From Ardenticatenales bacterium (GTDB taxonomy: Bacteria; Chloroflexota; Anaerolineae; Promineifilales; Promineifilaceae): DNA of 64,000 bases. A model generated the notes under the pieces. That model was given only the letters and a program-made list of their open reading frames with translations, searched no databases and had not been told where the DNA came from. The position numbers were made by a program, and so were the translations under genes. Location: assembly GCA_020634575.1 (NCBI GenBank), contig JACKBM010000018.1, forward strand, positions 1 to 64,000, in the 5' to 3' direction. The first letter of the stretch is position 1. The number at the start of each line of letters is the position of its first letter. Positions 23,689 to 31,931 of the stretch are shown here, piece by piece.

Positions 23689-25093
23689 GCAACCGGCCGG
23701 TCAGGCCACTCAGACAAATGCGGTGCCACCTCTGACAATTGCCCGCAAACTCGGCTACGGTGCTGGCGATGTGGGGCCGGCTCTTGTGGCCACCATCTCT
23801 GGCTTTTTCCTGAATGTTTTCCTGCTTGATGTTGCCGGTCTGGAACCCTACATGGCCGCGGCCATCTTCCTCATCGTCAAGATCTGGGATAGCCTCAACG
23901 ACCCGATCATCGGCGCCATGACGGACCGGACCAACACGCGTTGGGGGCGGCGCCGTCCCTGGCTTTTGTTTGGCGCCATTCCCTTTGGCATCGCCTGGCT
24001 GCTGCAATGGCTGGTGCCGGATCTGGGTGGCTGGGCTCTCTTTGCCTATTACCTGGTTGTCGCCCTGTTGCTGGACACGGCCGTAACCTCTGTCAATGTC
24101 CCCTATACGGCGCTGACGCCGGAAATAGCCCCCGGCTACAACGAGCGTACCGATCTCAACACGTATCGCTTCAGCTTCTCAATCCTGGGTGGCATGTTTT
24201 CGTTGCTGATCCATGACACCATCCTGCGCTCGGCGGCCAATGTTGCCGCCGGCTATGCGATCAGCGCCGCCATCATGGGGGCGGTCATTATCGTCACGAA
24301 TTGGATTACCTTCGCCAGCGTTCAGGAGCGCTATGTCCCGGTTGAGCAGGCCGACGAACCCGGTTTTATCGAGGGGTTCAAGATCGCCTTCAGCAACCGG
24401 CCGTTTCTGATGGTGACCGGCATCTACCTGATGTCCTGGCTTGCCATTCAATTCATCCAGGCCAACATGCTCTTCTACGTACGCTACTGGATGGGGGCGG
24501 AGGACCAGTTCATCATCCTGGCAATGGCCCTGCAAATCTCGATCTTTCTGTTCTTGCTGGTCTGGTCAAGGGTCAGCGAGAAAATTGGCAAGCGCCATGC
24601 CTATTTTGCCGGCATCAGCATCTGGATTCTGGTTGAAGTGGCGCTTTACTTCGTTCAGCCGGGCCAGATGACATTGCTGATTGTGCTGGCGGTGCTGGCT
24701 GGCGCCGGCGCCAGTGTCGCCTACCTGATCCCCTGGAGCATGCTGCCGGATGTGGTCGATGTAGATGAGCTCAATACCGGTTTGCGTCGGGAAGGCGTGT
24801 ACTACGGCTTTTTTGTTTTCCTGCAAAAGCTGGGCATTTCGTTGGGGCTGGCCCTATCCAATCTTGTCCTGCAATGGGTCAACTACATCGCCGCCGTGCC
24901 TGGCGAGCCAATACCGGTCCAGAACGATGGTGTGCTGCTGGCGTTCCGGCTCTTCGTTAGCTTCGTGCCGCTGGTCATTCTGCTACTCAGTCTGCCGATC
25001 GCCTACAAATACCCCATCACCCGCGAGCGTCACGCCGAAATCCAGGCGGCGCTGGCTGAGCGGCGAGGAGGCCTGGTGCATGAACAAGGCTGA
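23678..25093 (+). CDS. GPH-family glycoside/sugar:cation symporter
   Basis: 471 residues from ATG 23678, preceded by AAAGGAGGAAGG. Twelve transmembrane segments. The family signature WDSLNDPIIGAMTDRTNT and RWGRRRPWLLFGAIPFGIAW after TM3 is clear, and LIPWSMLPDVVDVDE with RREGVYYGFF in the C-half matches MelB-like carriers. It imports a sugar or glycoside with Na+ or H+. Coupling by overlap with the nitrilase gene suggests that the substrate of one relates to the other, or simple operon membership under the MalT-like regulator. Confidence 0.9.
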   Translation: MALEQPAGQATQTNAVPPLTIARKLGYGAGDVGPALVATISGFFLNVFLLDVAGLEPYMAAAIFLIVKIWDSLNDPIIGAMTDRTNTRWGRRRPWLLFGAIPFGIAWLLQWLVPDLGGWALFAYYLVVALLLDTAVTSVNVPYTALTPEIAPGYNERTDLNTYRFSFSILGGMFSLLIHDTILRSAANVAAGYAISAAIMGAVIIVTNWITFASVQERYVPVEQADEPGFIEGFKIAFSNRPFLMVTGIYLMSWLAIQFIQANMLFYVRYWMGAEDQFIILAMALQISIFLFLLVWSRVSEKIGKRHAYFAGISIWILVEVALYFVQPGQMTLLIVLAVLAGAGASVAYLIPWSMLPDVVDVDELNTGLRREGVYYGFFVFLQKLGISLGLALSNLVLQWVNYIAAVPGEPIPVQNDGVLLAFRLFVSFVPLVILLLSLPIAYKYPITRERHAEIQAALAERRGGLVHEQG

Positions 25094-25219
25094 TGCTTTT
25101 AATGAAGGTTTCGCGGGCGGTCTGTGCTCATTGGCGGCCTGCCCATATCATGCCATTTATCGGCCTGCGTGTGCGGAACAGAATGAAAGCCCAAATCGAA
25201 GCCATGTACAAAAGAGCAC

Positions 25220-25240
25220 AACGCTTTGTTAGCAAGCGTT
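25220..25240 (-). terminator. Terminator of the toxin-antitoxin operon
   Basis: AACGCTT (25220-25226) pairs with AAGCGTT (25234-25240) with a 7-base loop, overlapping the antitoxin stop codon. On the minus strand a CTCTTTT tract follows within a few bases. Confidence 0.55.
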
Positions 25241-25518
25241 TAAGCAAATTCGATTTTGAGATGGCGACCAATAGCCTGGGCCAGTCTCGCCAAAGAATCC
25301 AGGGTAACGGTTGTCATATCCGGGTCGAGAAGGCGGTCTAATTGGGAACGGCTGGTTCCCATTCTGGACGCCACCTCCGACTTAGTTAGGCCAGTATCTT
25401 TCATGATATCGGCAACCTGTAACGCCAATGCCCGCTTTTGGGCACGCAAGGTTACTTCTTCGAGAATTTCTTCTTCTTCCAAGAAGGAGTCGAAACTACT
25501 ACCACTAAACTCGTTCAT
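25240..25518 (-). CDS. XRE-family HTH antitoxin (HigA-like)
   Basis: 92 residues. After an acidic N-terminus (FLEEEEILEEV) comes a single helix-turn-helix: ALQVADIMKDTGLTKSEVASRMG and TSRSQLDRLLDP, followed by TLDSLARLAQAIGRHL, the usual XRE layout. It begins 1 bp after the stop of the toxin gene (order toxin then antitoxin), the arrangement of HigBA modules. It should bind the toxin and repress the promoter at 25883-25912. Confidence 0.88.
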   Translation of the reverse strand: MNEFSGSSFDSFLEEEEILEEVTLRAQKRALALQVADIMKDTGLTKSEVASRMGTSRSQLDRLLDPDMTTVTLDSLARLAQAIGRHLKIEFA

Positions 25519-25519
25519 T

Positions 25520-25876
25520 TCATTGCCATCCTTGCTGCCAGAGATCCTTACGAACCCGGGCAGTTTTCAGTTCGTTTGCCGGCGTCTTTTGCGACTTCTT
25601 GATGAAGCCATGAAGCAATGCGATTTCCTGTAAGTGAACGGTGAAGAAAACTCTGGCAATGCGACCTTGACTTAAACGAGAGCGCACTTCCCAAAGATCT
25701 GGGTCAATCTTGCGGACCAGTGGCATGCCCAACGGCCAGCGAAATTGCACAACCTTGATGTCTTCACCAATTTTCTTGCGATCATCCCTGTCGAGCGTTT
25801 TGAGCCACTCACGCACAGGTTCGCGGCCATTTTCGTTGCGGAAGAAAACGACGCTATTTGGGGGCGATCCATTCAT
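25520..25876 (-). CDS. RelE/HigB-like toxin (phage Gp49-like family)
   Basis: 118 residues from ATG 25876. The sequence PVREWLKTLDRDDRKKIGEDIK, then LVRKIDPDLWEVRSRLSQGRIARVFFTV and IALLHGFIKKSQKTPANEL (short motifs WEVRSR and HGFIKKSQKTP are diagnostic) matches the Gp49-like/HigB mRNA-interferase family. The basic residues and the HGFxKKxxKTP helix are the conserved core. Its ATG lies 6 bases after the predicted -10, which implies a leaderless or nearly leaderless transcript. The partner antitoxin follows. Confidence 0.88.
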   Translation of the reverse strand: MNGSPPNSVVFFRNENGREPVREWLKTLDRDDRKKIGEDIKVVQFRWPLGMPLVRKIDPDLWEVRSRLSQGRIARVFFTVHLQEIALLHGFIKKSQKTPANELKTARVRKDLWQQGWQ

Positions 25877-25882
25877 CGAGGG

Positions 25883-25912
25883 ATTGTACCTTTTGTGGTA
25901 CACCGGTGTCAA
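25883..25912 (-). promoter_or_regulatory. HigBA promoter with overlapping palindromes
   Basis: On the minus strand TTGACA (25907-25912) and TACAAT (25883-25888) are separated by 18 bp, a near-consensus promoter. Two palindromes overlap it: GTACC-TTTTGT-GGTAC (25886-25901) and ACACCGGTGT (25900-25909), good autoregulation sites for the antitoxin. Confidence 0.75.
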
Positions 25913-26012
25913 CACTAAATCGGCTGGCGAGAAGATGATTTCAGCTCAAATCAGATTGCCAGAGACCCTGGGAGAGAAACAACTTCGTCTTGCTAACAGT
26001 GTGTCGGCTACA

Positions 26013-27008
26013 CTAACTTGGCCTGACCTCATTCTGGCAGCTGCTGGTTACCTCGAACTCGTGGACATTGGCCAGCGTGGTCTGGGTGATATTGTGCAGG
26101 GCACTGTCGGTGAAGAAGCCTTGATGGCCGGTGACGAGCACGTTGGGCAGCGTCAGCAGCCGGGCCAGCAGGTCATCCTGAATGATCTGGTTGGACAAAT
26201 CTTCAAAAAACAGATCAGCTTCCTCTTCGTAGACATCAATGCCCAGGTAACCTATCTGGCCCGATTTCAGACCGTCAAGCACCGCCTGTGTGTCAATCAG
26301 CGCTCCGCGACTGGTATTTAATAGGGTAACGCCCGGTTTCATCTTGGCGATAGCATCGGCGTTCACGAGATGGTGGGTGTCAGGTGTCAGCGGGCAATGC
26401 AGGGTGACGACGTCAGCGCTGGCGAATAGCTCGTCCAGTTCCGTGTAGCGGAGGCCCAGGTCTGTGCAGGCCGGATTGGGATACGGATCGTAGCCGAGCA
26501 GTTCGCAGCCAAAGCCTTGCAGGATGCGGCAGGTGGCCTCGCCTATTTTGCCAGTGCCAATTACGCCGACGACCTTCTCATTCAGGTTGAAGCCGAGCAG
26601 CCCTTCCAGGGCAAAATTGCCGTCACGAACCCGGTTATAGGCCCGATGGATTTTGCGGCTGAGGGCCAGCAGCAGGGCTAAGGTGTGTTCAGCAACCGCC
26701 TGGGGTGAATAGGCCGGCACGCGCACAACCGTAAGACCAAGCGCCTGGGCCGCCGCCAGATCAACGTGATTATAGCCGGCCGATCGCAGCGCGATCAGGC
26801 GAGTGCCGCCGTCCGCGAGCTGTTGCAAGAGCGCCCGATCAAGCTGGTCGTTGACAAAGACGCAAACGCAGGGAAATTCCCTGGCCAATGGCATGGTGGA
26901 CTGATCCAGTTTGGACTCGAAAAAGTGCAGGTCATGGTCAAATTCGGCGTTGGCTTGCGTGAGAAAGCGTCTGTCGTAAGCCTTCGTACTGAATACGGCG
27001 ATTTTCAT
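26013..27008 (-). CDS. ldhA: D-lactate dehydrogenase (2-hydroxyacid dehydrogenase family)
   Basis: 331 residues from ATG 27008 (AGGAG 6 bp upstream); length as for fermentative D-LDH. The Rossmann motif [14 protein letters not shown], the catalytic Arg in NTSRGALID, Glu in [13 protein letters not shown] and His in TGHQGFFT are all present; the long [11 protein letters not shown] loop is typical of LdhA. It reduces pyruvate to D-lactate with NADH. It lies 60 bp downstream of pyruvate kinase in the same direction, so phosphoenolpyruvate to lactate may be co-expressed. Confidence 0.92.
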   Translation of the reverse strand: MKIAVFSTKAYDRRFLTQANAEFDHDLHFFESKLDQSTMPLAREFPCVCVFVNDQLDRALLQQLADGGTRLIALRSAGYNHVDLAAAQALGLTVVRVPAYSPQAVAEHTLALLLALSRKIHRAYNRVRDGNFALEGLLGFNLNEKVVGVIGTGKIGEATCRILQGFGCELLGYDPYPNPACTDLGLRYTELDELFASADVVTLHCPLTPDTHHLVNADAIAKMKPGVTLLNTSRGALIDTQAVLDGLKSGQIGYLGIDVYEEEADLFFEDLSNQIIQDDLLARLLTLPNVLVTGHQGFFTDSALHNITQTTLANVHEFEVTSSCQNEVRPS

Positions 27009-27068
27009 GGCTCTCCTGTGGTTAGAGTAGTTGTACTGCTTATGCCGCGATAGCAAGGCAGATCGCAT

Positions 27069-28526
27069 TTAGGGGTTTGCGATGAGCGCTGTCTGGCTCA
27101 GATCAATGATTTCGATCCGCTTGGTGTCTCTCCGGTTCAGGGTGCCGGCCCCCTCTACCAACATCAGCAGCCCATCATCCAGATCAAAGTCTGCCACGAG
27201 GTCGAGGAAGTAGCTTTTCCAATCGGTGACATCGGCCGGAGCGTCCAGCGGGAAAACGCCGTAGGAGAATTGCAGTTTCTGGCTACAGGCCGGGTTGCGG
27301 CTCGGCGCGATGATCCATTGGGGCAGGCGGAAACGGGTGGTGCGCCGGGCGCTGGCGCCGCTGCGTGACGGGACGATGACCGCCGTGGGCTGAAGCCGCT
27401 TGGCCATGCGAAAAACGGAGTAGGAGATGAGCTCGTTGGTCGTGAGCGCCCCTTTGGCTTCCTGCGCCCGCAGGACGTCGACCAGGGCGATGGTCTCCCG
27501 GTCCGTGGTGCGCTCTGTAGCAGCGGCGACGCGGGCCATGGTGGCGACCGCCTCGACCGGGTATTTGCCGATGGCCGTCTCACCGGACAGCATGACGCAG
27601 TCGGTGCCATCCAGGATGGCGTTGGCCACGTCGGTCACTTCCGCCCGGGTGGGTCGCCGATTGTTGGTCATCGATTCCAGCATCTGGGTGGCGGTGATGA
27701 CCGGTTTACCCGCCAGATTGGTTTGCAGGATGATAGCCTTCTGCTGGGCCGGGATATCTTCGATGGGGATTTCCACGCCGAGATCACCGCGGGCGACCAT
27801 GATGCCATCGGCGGCAGCGATAATCTCTTCCAGATGTTCCAGGGCGCCGGCCCGCTCGATCTTGGCGATGAGCAGCGGATGATAGTCCAGCGCTGCGGCT
27901 GCCTCGCGCACGGCCTTGATATCAGCCGCTGTCGCCACAAAGGATTGACTGACGCCATCCAGCCTTTGTCCGGCGGCGAAGGCCAGGAACTCACGGTCCT
28001 GGTCCGTGAAAGCGGAGATGCCCAGATCGATGCCGGGGAAATTGACCCCTTTGTAAGAGCGCAACTCGCCGCCTACCCGGACCAGACAGTGGACGGTATC
28101 GGCCTCAACGCTTTCCACGCGCAGCTGGATGTAGCCATCGTTCATGTAGATCGCATCGCCGGGTTTGACGGCGTCGGTCAGGCCATCAAACTGGACATAA
28201 ACCCGTTCCCGGTTGCCAATCATCGGCTCCGTTTGCAGGGTGAAAGTCTGGCCGATTTCCAGCTGAATGGGTTCTTCGGCCAGCTGGCCGATGCGCATTT
28301 TGGGGCCGGGCAGGTCGCCAAAGATGGCGACGCGCCGGCCGGTTTTTTCCGCTGCCGCCCGCACATTGGCGATTGTTTGCTCGTGGCTGGCAAAGTCACC
28401 ATGAGCGAAGTTGATGCGGGCGATGCTGAGGCCCGCCTCTAGCAGCGCCTGCAACGTTTCCAGATCAGCGGAGGCAGGGCCAATCGTGGCCACAATTTTT
28501 GTTTTTTGCTTGGGCAGGTTTTCCAT
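27069..28526 (-). CDS. pyk: Pyruvate kinase
   Basis: 485 residues from ATG 28526. The signature IAKIERAGALEHLEEI (K-binding active-site segment), MVARGDLGVEIP and ATQMLESM, plus MLSGETAIGKYP, define pyruvate kinase. The N-terminal KTKIVATIGPAS is the usual beginning. It converts PEP and ADP to pyruvate and ATP. The C-terminal domain is of normal length but ends in an atypical YFLDLVADFDLDDGLLMLVEG sequence. The unknown 152-residue gene lies 22 bp upstream and D-LDH downstream. Confidence 0.95.
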   Translation of the reverse strand: MENLPKQKTKIVATIGPASADLETLQALLEAGLSIARINFAHGDFASHEQTIANVRAAAEKTGRRVAIFGDLPGPKMRIGQLAEEPIQLEIGQTFTLQTEPMIGNRERVYVQFDGLTDAVKPGDAIYMNDGYIQLRVESVEADTVHCLVRVGGELRSYKGVNFPGIDLGISAFTDQDREFLAFAAGQRLDGVSQSFVATAADIKAVREAAAALDYHPLLIAKIERAGALEHLEEIIAAADGIMVARGDLGVEIPIEDIPAQQKAIILQTNLAGKPVITATQMLESMTNNRRPTRAEVTDVANAILDGTDCVMLSGETAIGKYPVEAVATMARVAAATERTTDRETIALVDVLRAQEAKGALTTNELISYSVFRMAKRLQPTAVIVPSRSGASARRTTRFRLPQWIIAPSRNPACSQKLQFSYGVFPLDAPADVTDWKSYFLDLVADFDLDDGLLMLVEGAGTLNRRDTKRIEIIDLSQTALIANP

Positions 28527-28548
28527 AAATGATTGTTTCCGGCCGGTT

Positions 28549-29007
28549 CTATGGCCCAGTTGCCAGATAAGCTTCCAGCGCCGCCTGCCGGGGTAGCGGC
28601 GCCAGATCGGGTAATACAAATCCCTGGCGTGCCTCGTCGGAGAACAGCCTGTCCTGGCTGTAAAAACGGCCCAGATACGCCTTGCTGTTGCTGAAAAGAT
28701 CAGGATTGGCGGTGACAAAATCGGGCCAGGGTTGATCCGGCCGGAGCGCGCCGGCTATCAGATGCGCGTAGCAGAGTGTGATGCTCTCGTGATACGCCTC
28801 CGGCCGGCCCAGGGCGACGGTGTTGTAATTAAGAATACCGCTGCGGATGCGCTGAACAGCCAGTGGAAACGGTAATTCACTCAGCACCAGCCAGGCCATG
28901 CGAATATGGGCGTAATGGGTCCAGAGGCGCGGCGGCAGGCTGCCGGCGGCAAAAGCGGCGAGGTAGTCAGGATCTGATAGGGTGTCGAGCTCGGTAATCG
29001 GGTCCAT
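28549..29007 (-). CDS. Conserved protein of unknown function upstream of pyk
   Basis: 152 residues from ATG 29007 (ATG 29046 possible). Predicted all-helical, no signal or membrane segment. Recognisable pattern: THYAHIRMAWLVL, then IRSGILNYNTVAL and YHESITLCYAHL. Similar His/Tyr-rich helical proteins occur widely in bacteria without an assigned role. The neat spacing before pyk suggests co-expression with glycolysis, but the function is unknown. The divergent 29047-29159 region must hold this promoter and that of the hydrogenase operon. Confidence 0.7.
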   Translation of the reverse strand: MDPITELDTLSDPDYLAAFAAGSLPPRLWTHYAHIRMAWLVLSELPFPLAVQRIRSGILNYNTVALGRPEAYHESITLCYAHLIAGALRPDQPWPDFVTANPDLFSNSKAYLGRFYSQDRLFSDEARQGFVLPDLAPLPRQAALEAYLATGP

Positions 29008-29159
29008 TGTTCGTTCAGCCTGGATTGGGTAACAGGTTGGGGACATATTATCAGCTTCACCGAAGGGGGACCAGACATTATTCCCCGCGCTCCCTGATGT
29101 GATAACTGTCACTATCCGGCTGCCAGGGGCTGATCTATGCTGCTTCCGGAGGTGGTAGC

Positions 29160-29696
29160 ATGGAACTAGAGCTGTTCCTGGTCCTGCTGGCTCTGGCCTT
29201 TGGACTGGGAGCGATTCGGGCAAAGGCGCTGTTGACCGCGGCCCTCTGGTTGGCGGGCGCCAGTGCGTCGTTAGCTTTTCTGTTGTACCTGGCTGGCACG
29301 GCCGAAATCGCTGTGATCGAACTAAGTGTGGGCGCCGGGCTGGTCACGATCCTCTTTGTTTTTGCCATCACGATCGCCGGCGATGAAGCCATAGGTGCCC
29401 CGGCGCTTCTGCCCCGCATGGTGCGCTGGCTGGCCCTGATTGCCGTCAGCGTCAGCCTGGCCTGGGCGTTCTGGCCCATTGAGCAAACCCCGCCCTTAAC
29501 CGGTGAACCTTCCTTCAGTAAAACACTCTGGGAGCTACGCGGCCTGGACGTTATGGTCCAGATCGGGCTGATTTTTGCCGGGGTGTTGGGCATCCTGGGT
29601 CTGCTGGGTGAGGCGCGCCGGGTGACGGCCCGGTTGCCGGAAACGGCCCGAAGCCAGCCGCTGGCGCCGGTCGCTTCGCAGGAGGGCCAGGCATGA
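29160..29696 (+). CDS. MbhD/DUF4040-NuoJ-like membrane subunit of the group 4 hydrogenase
   Basis: 178 residues with about five transmembrane helices. The segment AEIAVIELSVGAGLVTILFVFAI follows the DUF4040 pattern found in MrpA C-terminus, MbhD and related subunits. It is the first gene of the hydrogenase cluster; ATG 29160 follows GGAGG at 7 bp. The stop overlaps the next start (ATGA). It probably belongs to the ion-translocating membrane arm. Confidence 0.7.
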   Translation: MELELFLVLLALAFGLGAIRAKALLTAALWLAGASASLAFLLYLAGTAEIAVIELSVGAGLVTILFVFAITIAGDEAIGAPALLPRMVRWLALIAVSVSLAWAFWPIEQTPPLTGEPSFSKTLWELRGLDVMVQIGLIFAGVLGILGLLGEARRVTARLPETARSQPLAPVASQEGQA

Positions 29697-29998
29697 ATCT
29701 GCCCACGCTACTGTTTATCGGCGCGGCTGGCCTGCTGGTAATTGGTTTCTACGGCTTGCTACGGCTGCGTAACCTGATTCAGATCATCATCGCGCTGCAG
29801 CTGCTGGCCAAGGCGGCTGTTTTGGCGCTGGTCGCGGCCGGTCTGGCCAGCGGGCGGCCCAATCTGGGGCAAAGCCTGGCGGTGACGGTGATTGTGGCCG
29901 ATACGATTATGGCGGTAGTCGGTCTGGCTCTGGTCGTGCAAATCCGGCGGCGTTGGGGGACGCTGGATGTTAAGGCGCTGGCGACGTTGCGGGGGTAA
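29693..29998 (+). CDS. NuoK/MnhC-like subunit
   Basis: 101 residues, three transmembrane helices, the NuoK/MrpC/HyfE size and topology. LIQIIIALQLLAKAAVLALV and QSLAVTVIVADTIMAVVGLALV match the conserved second and third helices; the usual Glu in helix 2 is replaced by Gln or absent, so a proton-path residue may differ. Overlaps the preceding gene by 4 bp and is followed by the NuoL-like gene after 37 bp. Confidence 0.82.
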   Translation: MNLPTLLFIGAAGLLVIGFYGLLRLRNLIQIIIALQLLAKAAVLALVAAGLASGRPNLGQSLAVTVIVADTIMAVVGLALVVQIRRRWGTLDVKALATLRG

Positions 29999-30035
29999 CT
30001 ACCCCTGGGCGACGCGTTCGGTGCGGGAAAATTGA

Positions 30036-31931
30036 ATGATGTTTGCGCTGGTTCCGCTGCTATTGATCTTTCCTCTGGCCGGGCTGCTTCTGAATTTGCT
30101 GACCGGCAGGCGCTGGCGTGAACCTGCCGCCGGCGTCGTGGCCACCGTAGCGACGGGGCTCGCTTTCGGGGTGGCGGTTCTGCTGTTGGTGGGGTTGAGG
30201 TCGGAACCGGCCGGTGCCATTATCACCCTCGGTCGCTGGCTCCAGGTCGGTACGCTGGACATCCCCATCGCCTTCCAGGTGGACACCCTGTCGGTCACGA
30301 TGGCTCTCGTCGTCACTGGCGTGGGCACGCTTATCCACATTTACGCCATCGGCTACATGCAGGGCGACCCCGATTTTAGTCGCTTCTTCATCTATTTGAA
30401 CCTGTTCATCGCGGCGATGTTGCTCCTTGTGCTGGCTGACAACTTTTTGCTGCTGTTTGTGGGTTGGGAAGGGGTTGGTCTTTGCTCTTACCTGCTGATC
30501 AGCTTCTGGTTTGACCGCGGCGAGGGCGGGACGGCCAACGCCAGCGCCGGCCGCAAGGCGTTCATCGCCAACCGGGTGGGCGATTTTGGCCTGATCATGG
30601 CGATGATTCTGCTCTTCTGGCAACTGGGCACGCTTTCTTTCCGCGAGGTGTTTGCCCGGGCGGAGGCGACATTCAGTGTCGGTGAACCGATGGTGGTGGC
30701 CATTACCCTGTTGCTGTTGCTGGGCGTCACCGGCAAAAGCGCCCAGATCCCCCTGTTTATCTGGCTACCGGACGCGATGGCCGGCCCGACACCCGTTTCG
30801 GCCCTGATCCATGCGGCCACGATGGTGACTGCCGGCATCTATCTGATGGCGCGCGCCCAGCTCTTGTTTGCTCTGGCGCCGCAAACGCAGCTGGCTGTGG
30901 CCCTGGTTGGTGGGGCGACGGCGTTGTTGGCGGCGTTGGTCGCCGGCGGTCAGGTTGATATCAAGCGGGTGCTGGCCTATTCCACCATCAGCCAGCTCGG
31001 CTTTATGGTGGCGGCAGCGGGTTTGGGTGCGTACACGGCGGCGCTGTTCCACCTGGTCACCCATGCCTGTTTCAAGGCGCTGCTGTTCTTGTCGGCCGGC
31101 TCAGTCATTCATGGGTTGGCCCATGGCGGTGGCCACGACATGCAGGATATGCGTCAGATGGGTGGGCTGCGCCAGCGGATGCCGGTCACCTTTGCCGTTT
31201 ACCTGGTTGGCGCATTGGCGCTGGCTGGATTGCCGCCGTTGGCTGGCTTCTTCTCCAAGGATGAGATCCTGGCGGCGGCCTGGGCCGAGAATGCGCCGGT
31301 CTTTTATTTACTGCTGCTGGCGGCCTTTGGCACCGCGTATTACATGGGCCGGCAGATCTGCCTTGTTTTTCTGGGCGAGGGGCGCAGCGAGCCGGCCAAA
31401 CGGGCTGCCGAGAGCCCACGCCTGATGACGTTGCCGCTGATCGCGCTCGCTCTGCTGGCCACATTCGCCGGCCTGCTGAACTTGCCCGGCTGGCTGCCCT
31501 TGGGGCATTGGCTGGGGGAGACTTTGGCTGAGAGTGAGCATCTGCCTTTCAACTGGGGTCTGGCCGGGACGGCGACGTTGCTGGCGTTGCTTGGTGGCGG
31601 CCTGGCGTACCGGCGTTACCGGCTGGGGCCGCCGGCTGCTGAGCCGCTGTCTGGTTGGGAGGAGTTTGTGGCGTGGTGGCTGATTTTGACAACCGGCCGG
31701 TGGATCGACGACCTCACCGAAGAATTTGTGCGTGAGCCCTACCGCCGCTTCAGCCGCTGGCTCGTACGGGCGGATGGGGCCGTTTTTCACTGGCTTGAGG
31801 GGGGGCTGGCGGCTGGCGTGCGCGGCGGCGCGGGCTGGTTGCGCCAGGGGCAGACTGGCCAGTTGAATTGGAACGTACTGGGCATCGTGTTGAGCCTGGT
31901 TTTATTGCTATTGCTGTTGAGGTGGGCATGA
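30036..31931 (+). CDS. NuoL-like proton-channel subunit
   Basis: 631 residues, about 15 transmembrane helices. Clear NADH-quinone oxidoreductase chain 5 motifs: VGWEGVGLCSYLLI (charged Glu of TM5), KSAQIPLFIWLPDAMAGPTPVSALIHAATMVTAGIYLM, then FKALLFLSAGSVIHG and LAGLPPLAGFFSKDEIL. The lateral-helix C-terminus is long. It should be the antiporter-like pump of the complex. Its stop overlaps the next ATG. Confidence 0.93.
   Translation: MMFALVPLLLIFPLAGLLLNLLTGRRWREPAAGVVATVATGLAFGVAVLLLVGLRSEPAGAIITLGRWLQVGTLDIPIAFQVDTLSVTMALVVTGVGTLIHIYAIGYMQGDPDFSRFFIYLNLFIAAMLLLVLADNFLLLFVGWEGVGLCSYLLISFWFDRGEGGTANASAGRKAFIANRVGDFGLIMAMILLFWQLGTLSFREVFARAEATFSVGEPMVVAITLLLLLGVTGKSAQIPLFIWLPDAMAGPTPVSALIHAATMVTAGIYLMARAQLLFALAPQTQLAVALVGGATALLAALVAGGQVDIKRVLAYSTISQLGFMVAAAGLGAYTAALFHLVTHACFKALLFLSAGSVIHGLAHGGGHDMQDMRQMGGLRQRMPVTFAVYLVGALALAGLPPLAGFFSKDEILAAAWAENAPVFYLLLLAAFGTAYYMGRQICLVFLGEGRSEPAKRAAESPRLMTLPLIALALLATFAGLLNLPGWLPLGHWLGETLAESEHLPFNWGLAGTATLLALLGGGLAYRRYRLGPPAAEPLSGWEEFVAWWLILTTGRWIDDLTEEFVREPYRRFSRWLVRADGAVFHWLEGGLAAGVRGGAGWLRQGQTGQLNWNVLGIVLSLVLLLLLLRWA

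Noticed and set aside
25094..25219. Short reading frame after the GPH symporter
   Set aside because: Low-complexity basic sequence without ribosome site; more likely the 3' region of the symporter message.
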